Source: Gammaproteobacteria bacterium
Lineage (GTDB): Bacteria; Pseudomonadota; Gammaproteobacteria; Pseudomonadales; Ketobacteraceae
Direction: 5' to 3'
Length of the DNA stretch: 64,000 nt
Assembly (NCBI GenBank): GCA_013178375.1
Contig: JABLXQ010000030.1
Span: 1 to 64,000, forward strand
Shown here: positions 7,861-16,454 of the stretch, one piece after another
Layout: each line of letters opens with the position of its first letter
Numbering within the stretch: position 1 is the stretch's first letter
Translations under genes and position numbers: made by a program
Notes under the pieces: generated by a model
Seen by the model: the letters and a program-made list of their open reading frames with translations, nothing else
The model's database searches: none
Told to the model about the DNA's origin: nothing

Positions 7861-9465
7861 TCAGTTGCCCGCCAGTACAGCCTGCGCCAGCGCTTCCGCC
7901 ACCCGGATGCCATCCACGCCCGCCGACAGAATGCCACCGGCATAACCGGCGCCTTCCCCCGCAGGAAACAATCCTTTCACATTCAGGCTCTGAAAATTTT
8001 CGCCCCGGGTGATGCGCACCGGCGACGAGGTGCGGGTTTCCACGCCGGTCAGCACTGCATCCGCCATGTCGAAACCGCGAATCTGTTTGCCGAATGCCGG
8101 CAGCGCTTCACGGATCGCTTCAATCGCGTACGGTGGCAGTGCGCTGCTCAAATCACCGAGCTTCACGCCGGGCTTGTAGGACGGAATCACTTCGCCCAGC
8201 TGTTCCGATGGTTTGTTCGCAATGAAATCCCCCACCAGCTGACCGGGCGCATCGTAATTGCTGCCGCCCAGCACAAACGCGCGCGATTCCAGTTCACGCT
8301 GCAATGCCACGCCCGCCAGTGGACTGCCGGGGTAATCCTCCGGCGTAATCCCCACCACGATGCCGGCGTTGGCGTTGCGTTCGTTGCGGGAATACTGGCT
8401 CATGCCGTTGGTGACGACACAATTGGGCTCCGACGCCGCTGCCACCACCGTGCCACCCGGGCACATGCAGAACGAATACACCGAGCGGCCATTTTTCGCA
8501 TGATGCACCAGCTTGTAATCCGCCGCGCCCAGCAACGGATGGCCCGCATGTTTGCCGAAACGGGCACGATCGATCAGCGACTGCGGATGCTCGATGCGGA
8601 AGCCAACGGAAAACGGTTTCGCTTCCATGAACACACCGCGCGCGTGCAGCATTTCAAACGTGTCGCGCGCACTGTGGCCCAGCGCCAGCACCACATGATC
8701 CGTCACGATCTGCTCGCCGCTTTCCAGCGTCACGCCGCACACTTTTCCGTTTTCAATTTTTACGTCCGTCACCTTCTGGCCGAAACGGATTTCGCCGCCC
8801 AGCTCAGTGATGGTGGCACGCATCTGCTCCACCATGGTCACCAGACGGAAGGTACCGATGTGCGGTTTGCTGACGTAGAGAATTTCCTCCGGTGCACCGG
8901 CTTTGACGAATTCGGTGAGCACCTTGCGGCCCAGGTAACGCGGGTCCTTGATCTGGCTGTAGAGCTTGCCGTCGGAAAAAGTGCCGGCACCGCCCTCGCC
9001 GAACTGCACGTTGGATTCCGGATTGAGCACATGCTTGCGCCACAGGCCCCAGGTGTCCTTGGTGCGCTGACGCACGTCCTGGCCCCGCTCCAGCACGATG
9101 GGTTTGAAGCCCATCTGCGCCAGCAGCAGCGCTGCAAAAATGCCGCAGGGACCAAATCCGATCACGACCGGCCGGTGCGGCAGATCGGCCGGTGCGTGGC
9201 CTACAAACTGATAGGTCATGTCGGGCGCGAGACTGACCTTGGTGTCTTTCCTGAGCCGCTCCAGCAGTGCGGCTTCGTCCGCCACCCTGAAATCGATGCT
9301 GTAGATCAGGCTGAGCTCGTCCTTGCGACGGGCGTCGTAGCTGCGCTTGAAGAGGGTGAATTCCAGCAGGTCGCCGGGCTGAATACCCAACCGATGACAG
9401 AGGGCGGCAGGCAACGCCTCGGGCGCGTGGTCGAGGGGAAGCCGGAGTTCGGTCAGTCGCAGCAT
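7861..9465 (-). CDS. NAD(P)/FAD-dependent oxidoreductase, uncharacterised COG2509-type
   Basis: A 534-residue flavoprotein of a widespread family of unknown function. A small N-terminal domain (about 1-95, KRSYDARRKDELSLIYSIDF) is followed by an FAD-binding GFGPCG motif at 103-108 and a long substrate domain with NVQFGEGGAGTFSDGKL, GVETRTSSPVRI and the C-terminal GEGAGYAGGI flavin-contact motif. The start at 9465 (MLRLTEL) is the family start; the frame is open upstream but that stretch is not family-like. Its stop lies 20 bases from the convergent TetR gene. The reaction is unknown. Confidence 0.8.
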   Translation of the reverse strand: MLRLTELRLPLDHAPEALPAALCHRLGIQPGDLLEFTLFKRSYDARRKDELSLIYSIDFRVADEAALLERLRKDTKVSLAPDMTYQFVGHAPADLPHRPVVIGFGPCGIFAALLLAQMGFKPIVLERGQDVRQRTKDTWGLWRKHVLNPESNVQFGEGGAGTFSDGKLYSQIKDPRYLGRKVLTEFVKAGAPEEILYVSKPHIGTFRLVTMVEQMRATITELGGEIRFGQKVTDVKIENGKVCGVTLESGEQIVTDHVVLALGHSARDTFEMLHARGVFMEAKPFSVGFRIEHPQSLIDRARFGKHAGHPLLGAADYKLVHHAKNGRSVYSFCMCPGGTVVAAASEPNCVVTNGMSQYSRNERNANAGIVVGITPEDYPGSPLAGVALQRELESRAFVLGGSNYDAPGQLVGDFIANKPSEQLGEVIPSYKPGVKLGDLSSALPPYAIEAIREALPAFGKQIRGFDMADAVLTGVETRTSSPVRITRGENFQSLNVKGLFPAGEGAGYAGGILSAGVDGIRVAEALAQAVLAGN

Positions 9466-9608
9466 GCGGGGTTTTCCAGGGGGTTTGAGCCAGGCACGGG
9501 GAATTGGGGCGGTATTGTACGGATTTTTGCCCGTCTGCCCAATGTGCTGCCCAATGCGCTGCCTAATGCCTAGATGGAACCCGGCTACCGACCGGCGATC
9601 TCGAAATC

Positions 9609-10388
9609 CTATTGCGTGGAGCTGAGGATGACGTGGCTCACCAGATCGGGGTTGTCCCACATGGGAACATGGCCGCAGGCGGGCAGGCGCACCCAGTGGG
9701 TTTGCGCCGGGGCGCGGGAGCGGTCGCGGGTGCCCAGCGGGAACACCATGTCGAAGTCACCGAAGGCGATGGTGCAGGGCACTTTCACATTAGCCCCGGC
9801 CGTGAACGGCGGGCGGAACGCATCGAAAATGGGCTCAAAATGATGGGACTGGGCGAACAGCTCAGCCGAGCGGATGGCGTCCTCCACCGGCATTTTCCAG
9901 CCCCGGGCCGACACGGCACCGGCCATGATCAGGGTGCGGCCGATGGTGGTGCGCAGCAGGGTTTCAGATACGCGGGGCATCAGCTGGTAGGCCTTGCGCA
10001 TGGCACCAAACAAGTATTCCAGATGATCGGGCCCGCGGTTCTTCCACAGACCGGCGGGGGAAATGCCCACCACCGAGCGGGCCAGACCCTGGGCTGCTGC
10101 ATCCAGCACAATGCGCCCACCCAGGGAATTGCCCACCATGTCCACCGGTTCATGCAGGCCCAGTGTGTGCAGGGTCTGGCGCAGGCCGTCCACCATGGCG
10201 GCGGGACCGGGCTCCACCGTGTCCGGCAGGCCGGGGGTCTTGCCGAAGCCGGGGATGTCGAGGGCAATCACCCGGCGCTGGATCGCCAGCCGGTCAAATA
10301 CCGGCGACCAGGCCTGCGCGTTCATGCCGATGCCGTGCAGCAGGATCAGGGGGCGGCCACGGCCCTTTTCGATGTAATGCCAGCTCAT
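9609..10388 (-). CDS. Alpha/beta fold hydrolase
   Basis: A 259-residue cytoplasmic single-domain hydrolase. It has the oxyanion HG at 18-19 (LLHGIGMN), nucleophile Ser88 in GNSLGG, an acid in FGDFD (Asp211 or Asp213) and His240 in ACGHVPMWDNP, a complete catalytic triad. The layout is that of MhpC/esterase-type enzymes. An AAGGAT site precedes the start. The gene is upstream of and co-directional with the FAD protein, 143 bases apart, so co-transcription is possible. The substrate is unknown. Confidence 0.83.
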   Translation of the reverse strand: MSWHYIEKGRGRPLILLHGIGMNAQAWSPVFDRLAIQRRVIALDIPGFGKTPGLPDTVEPGPAAMVDGLRQTLHTLGLHEPVDMVGNSLGGRIVLDAAAQGLARSVVGISPAGLWKNRGPDHLEYLFGAMRKAYQLMPRVSETLLRTTIGRTLIMAGAVSARGWKMPVEDAIRSAELFAQSHHFEPIFDAFRPPFTAGANVKVPCTIAFGDFDMVFPLGTRDRSRAPAQTHWVRLPACGHVPMWDNPDLVSHVILSSTQ

Positions 10389-10595
10389 GGGAATATCCTT
10401 CTTGTTCTGGAAAGCGTCTTGTTCTGAATACAGGTGTCAGCGACTCTAAGCCGGATGATTTAAAACGCCCGCAGCTTATCACGCCCGCCAACACCTGCCC
10501 ATCCACAGCCTGATTTTCGACCGCCCCGCCAACTGCCCATTGGTTGTGCCCGTGCACCGGTCTATCATAGCCGGCTCAATGAAGGAGCCTCCCGG

Positions 10596-11039
10596 ATGTA
10601 CACGATAGCGTTGATGCTGCATGTGTTGGGTGCCACGGTCTGGACCGGCGGACATCTGGTGCTGTCCTTCTGCATTCTGCCCGTAGCGCTGCGTGAGCGC
10701 TCACCAACCTATATCCGGAACTTCGAACAGCGGTTCGAGAAGATCGGCATTCCCGCCCTGGTGATCCAGATCGGTACCGGCCTTTACATGGCGTTCCAGC
10801 TGCAACCGGATATCAGCCAGTGGTTCGGCTTCGACAATCTGGTCAGCCAGACCCTCACCCTCAAACTCAGTTTCCTGGCGGCCACCGCACTGCTGGCCGT
10901 CGACGCGCGTTTACGCATCATTCCCAACCTCACCGAACGCAACCTGACATCCCTGGCCTGGCACGTCATCCCGGTCACCGTGATTTCAGTGTTGTTTGTG
11001 CTGGTGGGCGTCAGCTTCAGAACAGGCGGATTTGCATGA
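10596..11039 (+). CDS. CopD-like four-helix membrane protein
   Basis: A 147-residue integral membrane protein with four predicted transmembrane helices (about 2-24, 49-68, 86-106 and 123-141). Histidines on helix 1 (LHVLG and TGGH) and the overall pattern match the CopD/small copper-resistance membrane family, where they may bind copper or haem. AAGGAG precedes the start. The last four bases (ATGA) contain the start of the HscC gene, so the two are translationally coupled. No direct evidence for copper handling is visible. Confidence 0.65.
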   Translation: MYTIALMLHVLGATVWTGGHLVLSFCILPVALRERSPTYIRNFEQRFEKIGIPALVIQIGTGLYMAFQLQPDISQWFGFDNLVSQTLTLKLSFLAATALLAVDARLRIIPNLTERNLTSLAWHVIPVTVISVLFVLVGVSFRTGGFA

Positions 11040-12736
11040 CCATTTTGGGTATCGACCTGGGCACCACCAACAGCGCCTGCGCCATCTGGCGCGACGGCAA
11101 GTCGGAACTGATTCCGAACCGGTTCGGCGATTTTCTTACGCCATCGGTAGTGGGGTTGGACGACAACGGCGAACTGCTGGTGGGCAAGTTCGCCAAGCAG
11201 CGTCTGCTGAGCCATCCGCACCTGTGCGCATCGGTGTTCAAACGTTACATGGGCACCGACAACCAGCAGACCCTGGGCAAGAAAAATTTCACGTCGCCGG
11301 AATTGTCGGCGCTGGTGCTGAAAAGCCTGAAGCAGGATGCGGAAACCCTGCTGGGCGAAACCGTCATAGAAGCCGTGATCAGCGTGCCCGCCTATTTCAA
11401 CGACGTGCAGCGCAAAGCGACGCGACTGGCGGGCGAACTGGCGGGCCTGAAAGTGGAGCGCCTGATCAACGAGCCCACTGCCGCGGCCATGGCCTACGGC
11501 CTGCACGAAAAACCCGAAGGCAGCCGCTTCATGGTGGTGGATCTGGGCGGTGGTACGTTTGATGTTTCCATCATGGAATATTTCAGCGGCGTGCTGGAAG
11601 TGCATGCGTCGGCGGGCGACAACTTTCTCGGCGGCGAGGATTTTCTGGAAGCGCTGGTGCAGTGGTATCTGGAACTCACCGGCATCGACAAGAATGCGCT
11701 GAACCGCGTCCAGGTGCAGCAACTGTACTCCACGCTGGAACAGGCCAAGCGCAAGCTGTCGTCGGTAGAGGAAGTGAAGCTCGACCTGATCCTGCCGCAA
11801 CAGAAGGAACCCATCAGCCTGCGCCGCGACACCTTCAACCAGCGCGTGCAATCGCTGCTGTCGCGCATCCAGTTGCCGGTGGAACGCGCGCTGAACGATG
11901 CCGATATTTCACCGACGGATCTCGATGATGTGGTGTTGGTGGGCGGTGCCACCCGGATGCAGATATTCCGCTCCATGATCGCGCGCATGTTCCGCCGCAT
12001 GCCGGCTGCGAATCTCGATCCCGATCTGGTGGTGGCGATGGGCGCGGGTATTCAGGCCGGCCTGAAAGCAAAAGACGCCGCACTGGACGACATCGTGCTC
12101 ACCGACGTCTGCCCCTACACGCTGGGCACTGGCATTCACAACGAAAACGATCCCGGCGGCAAGCAGGGCACGCTGTTCCTGCCGATCATCGAACGCAATT
12201 CCGTGGTGCCGGTGAGCATCGTGAAAACACTTTATACCGTCACCGACAACCAGTCCCGCGTGCTGGTGGATATTTATCAGGGCGAATCCCGGCTGACCCG
12301 CAACAACGTCAAGCTGGGTGAGCTGGAAGTGAAGGTGCCGAAAAACAAGGCCGGCGCCGAAAGCATCGACGTGCGCTACAGCTATGACATGAACGGTTTG
12401 CTGGAAGTGGACATCAAGGTGAATTCCACCGGCGAAGTGTTCAACACCATGATCAAGAACAACGCCGGCAACCTGAGTGAATCCGACATTGCCAAAACGC
12501 GGGAAAAACTCGCCACGCTGAAATTCCACCCGCGCGAGGACGAAGTGAACCGCGCGCTGCTGCACCGCGCCGAGCGTATGTTCGAATCGGCCCTGGGCGA
12601 AAAACGCGAGCACCTGTCGCACCTGTTGCAGCATTTCGAATCCGTGCTGGAAGGACAGAACCAGCACGAGATCAAGCTGGCGCAAAAGCGTTTCGACGAA
12701 ATGCTGGATGAGCTGGAAGGCGAGCACTGGTTCTGA
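11036..12736 (+). CDS. hscC: Hsp70-family chaperone HscC
   Basis: A 566-residue Hsp70, shorter than DnaK (about 640) and close to E. coli HscC (about 556). The nucleotide-binding domain starts GIDLGTTNSACAIW and has NEPTAAAMAYG and VVDLGGGTFDVS. The C-terminal third contains a shortened substrate-binding domain (TRNNVKLGELEVKVPK region) and a short helical lid. The true start is the ATG at 11036; the open frame upstream overlaps the CopD gene and is not Hsp70-like. Its stop overlaps the start of a J-domain-like gene by one base (TGATG), the same pairing as hscC and djlC in E. coli, so the two probably act together. Confidence 0.88.
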   Translation: MTILGIDLGTTNSACAIWRDGKSELIPNRFGDFLTPSVVGLDDNGELLVGKFAKQRLLSHPHLCASVFKRYMGTDNQQTLGKKNFTSPELSALVLKSLKQDAETLLGETVIEAVISVPAYFNDVQRKATRLAGELAGLKVERLINEPTAAAMAYGLHEKPEGSRFMVVDLGGGTFDVSIMEYFSGVLEVHASAGDNFLGGEDFLEALVQWYLELTGIDKNALNRVQVQQLYSTLEQAKRKLSSVEEVKLDLILPQQKEPISLRRDTFNQRVQSLLSRIQLPVERALNDADISPTDLDDVVLVGGATRMQIFRSMIARMFRRMPAANLDPDLVVAMGAGIQAGLKAKDAALDDIVLTDVCPYTLGTGIHNENDPGGKQGTLFLPIIERNSVVPVSIVKTLYTVTDNQSRVLVDIYQGESRLTRNNVKLGELEVKVPKNKAGAESIDVRYSYDMNGLLEVDIKVNSTGEVFNTMIKNNAGNLSESDIAKTREKLATLKFHPREDEVNRALLHRAERMFESALGEKREHLSHLLQHFESVLEGQNQHEIKLAQKRFDEMLDELEGEHWF

Positions 12737-14040
12737 TGAGTTACTGGGACGTGTTGCAACTGGCGCCGACAACCGACGTTCGCGCCATCAAGAAGGCGTA
12801 CGCGGTGCTGCTCAAACAGAACAAGCCCGATGAGAATCCGGAAGGGTTCCAGCGCCTGCATGCCGCTTACCAGCAGGCACTGGGCTGGGCTGAGCGGCAC
12901 GCAGAGGAAACGCCGCGCAGAACGCCACGTGCCGCACCAACTGCCGATCCTGTCGCCACAATTACAGCGACTGAAACGCAGAACGACGCGCCGCCCGCAG
13001 AGCCGGCGCGGATTGCTGCCGTCATGCCAGAGCCCCGGCCGCAGCCGCTGGAAACACCACCGCTGATCCAGGTTCCTGTTCAAACAAACCCATTGCAAAC
13101 AATCCCTTTGCAAAAAAGCCCAGTTCAGGAAACTCCTGTCCCGAGCAACTCTCCCCAGGCAAACGTCGACATACCCCTGATACGCCCCGAACCCACACCG
13201 GTACACGGCCAGGCGCTTCACCCGTATGAAGAACCATTGTCCGCCGAGGAGGAGGCCTGGGAGCATTTTCTCGACCAGCAATGGGACAGCCTGGTGGATC
13301 AGGCCGAGGCCGTGCTGGAACAGCCCGCACTGCGCAACGATCCCCGCGCCTGGGATTTTCTGGTCCACGCCGAAGCCCTTTTGGACATCGAATTCAAGGC
13401 GGAATTTTCCCTGCGCTTCCTGCAGCGTCTGGTGCAGATATATTTCGAGCAGCGGGAAAACGGCGAACTGATGCTGGTGCCGGACACCATCCGCTATCTG
13501 AACAACACCTTCTGGTGGGACCAGCGTCGCCATCACCTGGAAGAGCATTTCGAGGAAGATGAACTGGACCAGTTCCTGGCCTGGTGGCAACCAGTGCCGG
13601 TATCAGCGTCCGCCGCACAAACGGTGAAAAACGCCGGGCCGCCCATTCCCTACGCCAATTACTACCGGCGCTGGATGGCGCTGATCATCGACGGCGCGCT
13701 GTTGTTCAGCTGCGGCTGGCTGCTCAACTGGTTCGGCCATTTCCTGGATGAAACCATGGTGTTCGCCGCCCTGTTCACGGTTGCGGGCTATGCCATTCTC
13801 AATCCGCTGTTCGAGTCCTCACCTCTGCAGGCATCGCCCGGCAAATTCTGGTTCAGGATGAAAGTGTGCGACAGCCAGGGCAACCGCATCCCGCTGTGGC
13901 GGGCTCTGCTGCGCTGCGCGCTGTTCGGCGTGAGCCTGTATTTCCTCTACATCACCGTGATCGTCAACATGCTGATCTGGGACGGACGCCTGCTGCATGA
14001 CCGGCTGAGCGGTTCCTGCGTGCTGCGACGCCAGCCCTGA
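12736..14040 (+). CDS. J-domain-like co-chaperone fused to an RDD membrane domain
   Basis: A 434-residue protein. Residues 1-50 resemble the degenerate J domain of DjlB/DjlC (DVRAIKKAYAVLLKQ, then KPDENPEGFQRL); the canonical HPD tripeptide is KPD (30-32). Residues 56-165 are low-complexity Pro/Thr/Gln sequence with repeated PLQ and PVQ motifs, followed by an acidic helical region to about 290. The C-terminus (about 300-434) is an RDD domain with membrane helices (YYRRWMALIIDGALLF, ASPGKFWFRMKV, LHDRLSG). The protein could bring HscC to the membrane. It is coupled to hscC by a one-base overlap. The loss of the HPD His suggests altered or weak stimulation of the ATPase, as for its E. coli relatives. 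Confidence 0.8.
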   Translation: MSYWDVLQLAPTTDVRAIKKAYAVLLKQNKPDENPEGFQRLHAAYQQALGWAERHAEETPRRTPRAAPTADPVATITATETQNDAPPAEPARIAAVMPEPRPQPLETPPLIQVPVQTNPLQTIPLQKSPVQETPVPSNSPQANVDIPLIRPEPTPVHGQALHPYEEPLSAEEEAWEHFLDQQWDSLVDQAEAVLEQPALRNDPRAWDFLVHAEALLDIEFKAEFSLRFLQRLVQIYFEQRENGELMLVPDTIRYLNNTFWWDQRRHHLEEHFEEDELDQFLAWWQPVPVSASAAQTVKNAGPPIPYANYYRRWMALIIDGALLFSCGWLLNWFGHFLDETMVFAALFTVAGYAILNPLFESSPLQASPGKFWFRMKVCDSQGNRIPLWRALLRCALFGVSLYFLYITVIVNMLIWDGRLLHDRLSGSCVLRRQP

Positions 14041-14156
14041 TGCTGGTTGTTCCTGCATCATCTAACCCGGCCCGGCAACCCAACCGCTGGCTATTGGACG
14101 CGCTGCGGCCTCTCAACTAGATTCATGCTGTCGTGCCAGCGCCCGAGGCGAAGTTC

Positions 14157-14846
14157 ATGGATCCCATCAGCAGTTCCGTATCAACCCGTGCCAACAGCCT
14201 GCAGGCTCCCCTGCCCGCGCAACAGAAGCGTGACGAGGAAGCCATCACCGCACCCCAGCCACCCGCCGACTCGGCAAGCACCAGCTTTGCCGGTCTTGAC
14301 GTTCAATTGCAGCGGCGCCAAGTGATTGAGGAAGTAGGGAAAAACCAGTCGGCCCAGGCAGAGCTGCGCAGTGCCGGCGACCAGTTGCGTCAAGGCATGG
14401 CACTGGCGGAGGCCGCCGCCGAACCGTCACGATCCGACAATGAGCGCCGGCAACTGCAGGACGCCTTCGCCGAGGTGAGCAACAATCTGTCGGCCCTGGC
14501 GGACAAGGCCGATAAATCCGGCAACAATGCCATCGATACCAATAGTTTGCGGGTGCACTCCGGCATTGAATCCCGTTCTGCTGCCAAAGAAACCGCCGAC
14601 AGCCTGAGCCAGAGCCTGGATCAGGTGCAATCCGGTCTGGCCACCCTGGCCAGCCAGGAACAGAACCTGAACCGCGACTTCCCGCGCACGGTCAGCAATG
14701 ACGATAACCGGGTGTCCATCAGTTCGCGCCAGCAGGCCGACCAGGTCGCGCGCCAGACCCAGAACCGCATCCAGCAGGACAGCGGCAACGCTCTGGCCGC
14801 CCAGGCCAATACGGATAAACAGACCGCACTCACCCTGTTCCAATAA
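14157..14846 (+). CDS. Uncharacterised helical protein with a flagellin-like C-terminus
   Basis: A 229-residue, Gln/Ser/Ala-rich, cysteine-free and hydrophilic protein with no signal peptide and no aromatic core, predicted to be largely coiled coil. The C-terminal pattern ARQTQNRIQQDSGNALAAQA followed by NTDKQTALTLFQ parallels the flagellin D0 C-terminus (helix with QILQQAGxAxLAQAN, then a hydrophobic tail). The N-terminus (MDPISSSVSTRANSL) is also flagellin-like in tone. The ATG at 14157 has a GAGG site; a GTG at 14133 is the alternative. It stands alone between the chaperone operon and a diguanylate cyclase, with no flagellar genes in view. The function is unknown; an assembly-competent filament or secreted protein is possible. 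Confidence 0.55.
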   Translation: MDPISSSVSTRANSLQAPLPAQQKRDEEAITAPQPPADSASTSFAGLDVQLQRRQVIEEVGKNQSAQAELRSAGDQLRQGMALAEAAAEPSRSDNERRQLQDAFAEVSNNLSALADKADKSGNNAIDTNSLRVHSGIESRSAAKETADSLSQSLDQVQSGLATLASQEQNLNRDFPRTVSNDDNRVSISSRQQADQVARQTQNRIQQDSGNALAAQANTDKQTALTLFQ

Positions 14847-14860
14847 GCCGCTGCAGCCGT

Positions 14861-14883
14861 AACCCGAGGAAATGCCTCGGGTT
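14861..14883 (+). terminator. Hairpin downstream of the flagellin-like gene
   Basis: AACCCGAGG (14861-14869) and CCTCGGGTT (14875-14883) form a 9-bp stem with a five-base loop 15 bases past the stop. The T run is weak. Confidence 0.55.
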
Positions 14884-15078
14884 GCGTGATCACAAGCCGG
14901 GGCGCTACTCTTGCACAAGGGTGGTGCCCCACATCAGATCAGCCGCACGTTATGCTGCGGAACGCTAAAAGCACGAACTCTGATTCCGAACCACAATAAC
15001 GTGATTTTCGCGCCACCCGCGCAAGGGGCTGCTTTGCTCCTATACTTTTGAAACAGTTAGCCAGGTTGTCATGGCCAC

Positions 15079-16272
15079 ATGCAGGGGTTTGATCAGGAAC
15101 TACAGATTTACAACCGCCAGTTGAAGCAGGGGTTTTCCGGGCTGCGGTTCTCAGCTGAACTGGAAACAGAATTCCGCGTCTTTTACCACAGCCGCAACGT
15201 GGTCAAACAGCGTGGCGCCATCATTGTGGGCGTTATTCTGTTGCTGGCGCTGGTGCCCCTGGACCTGCTGTTCATTCGCGACGCCCGGGCACAGGAACTG
15301 TATCTGCTGGGGCGCGTCTGGATTGCCGTGCCGATCATGCTGCTTGCCCTGGTATTCACCTTCCGGCAAAACCTGCAGCGGTATTTCTCCGCGTTCAGTT
15401 TCATGATCATCACGCTCATCGGCGTGAGCAACGCCGTCATCACCGTATACAGCCAGTACCAGGGCGTTGCACTGCCCTATGAAAGCCTGATGGTCATCAT
15501 CATGGTGGCCTTTTCCCTAGGCGGCATGCAGTTCCGGCGGGCGCTGACCTGCGCCAGCATCGTGGCGCTGTCCTACATCAGCCTTGCGGCGATATACCTG
15601 CCGGTCGGCGCGGCGCAATACCACAATTACTTCTACATCTTCGCCACCACACTGGTGGGCGCTGTCAGCGGTTACACACTGGAATACCAGGTACGGCTGG
15701 GCTTTTTGCAGCGCGGCGCACTGAAGAACCTGGCCAAGACCGATCCGCTGACCGGTCTTTACAACCGCGGCGCCATCAACCAGAAGCTCAACCACCTGAT
15801 TTATTACGCATTCCGCGAACGCAAGCCCATCACGCTGCTGCTGGTGGATGTGGACTTCTTCAAAAACTACAACGACTTCTATGGACACATCCAGGGCGAC
15901 AACTGTCTGATCCGGCTTGCCGCCGCGTTGGCGGGTTGCTGCAAGCGGCCGCTGGATTTTGCCGGTCGCTACGGTGGCGAAGAATTTCTGGTGATGTGGT
16001 TCGACGCCGAACCCAATGAATCCGAGGCTTTCGCCCGCCGCGTACGGGAATCCATCCAGGAACTGGGAATTCGCCATGATGCCTCCGGCGTGCACAGCGA
16101 AGTGACCATCTCCGGCGGCATGGTGACCGGCATTCCCGACAGCCAGCATCTCACCGAAAAACTGCTGCACCAGGCCGACCAGTGCCTATACCGCGCCAAG
16201 GAATCTGGTCGCAACCGCATCATCGTCCAGGATTTCGGCGACGACAAAAGCATCGCCCACATAATCAAGTAA
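15079..16272 (+). CDS. Membrane diguanylate cyclase
   Basis: A 397-residue protein with about six transmembrane helices (residues 45-200) and a C-terminal GGDEF domain. The catalytic motif GGEEF is at 299-303, LVDVDFFKNYND provides the metal and substrate residues, and RPLD five residues before GGEEF is a product-inhibition site. The membrane part belongs to no sensor family I can name with confidence. It is monocistronic, with 232 bases upstream and 182 downstream. The ribosome site is weak. Confidence 0.87.
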   Translation: MQGFDQELQIYNRQLKQGFSGLRFSAELETEFRVFYHSRNVVKQRGAIIVGVILLLALVPLDLLFIRDARAQELYLLGRVWIAVPIMLLALVFTFRQNLQRYFSAFSFMIITLIGVSNAVITVYSQYQGVALPYESLMVIIMVAFSLGGMQFRRALTCASIVALSYISLAAIYLPVGAAQYHNYFYIFATTLVGAVSGYTLEYQVRLGFLQRGALKNLAKTDPLTGLYNRGAINQKLNHLIYYAFRERKPITLLLVDVDFFKNYNDFYGHIQGDNCLIRLAAALAGCCKRPLDFAGRYGGEEFLVMWFDAEPNESEAFARRVRESIQELGIRHDASGVHSEVTISGGMVTGIPDSQHLTEKLLHQADQCLYRAKESGRNRIIVQDFGDDKSIAHIIK

Positions 16273-16322
16273 TAAGGCATCAAGTAGTAGAGAGCCATCA
16301 AATAAAAAGCCATTAAATAACC
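16264..16322 (+). repeat. Degenerate tandem repeat of stop-containing units
   Basis: Four imperfect copies of ATCAAGTAATAAGGC-like units (15, 18, 15 and a partial 11 bases) begin inside the last codons of the diguanylate cyclase gene. All complete units are multiples of three, and each carries an in-frame stop (TAA, TAG, TAA, TAA). Confidence 0.6.
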
Positions 16323-16454
16323 CGACCACTTAACATTCCCTCCATTGATTCCATTTCGTTCTTAAAGCGAAAGAACAGCGCCTTTTGCCATGACTGACTA
16401 AACTCAATTTATAAGGGGTAACCCGCAGCAAAGCCGTGGCGAGAGAAAAACCGA

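Noticed and set aside
12736-14040. The J-like gene as a true DnaJ
   Set aside because: HPD is replaced by KPD, and the Gly/Phe and zinc regions of DnaJ are absent; DjlC-like plus RDD fits better.
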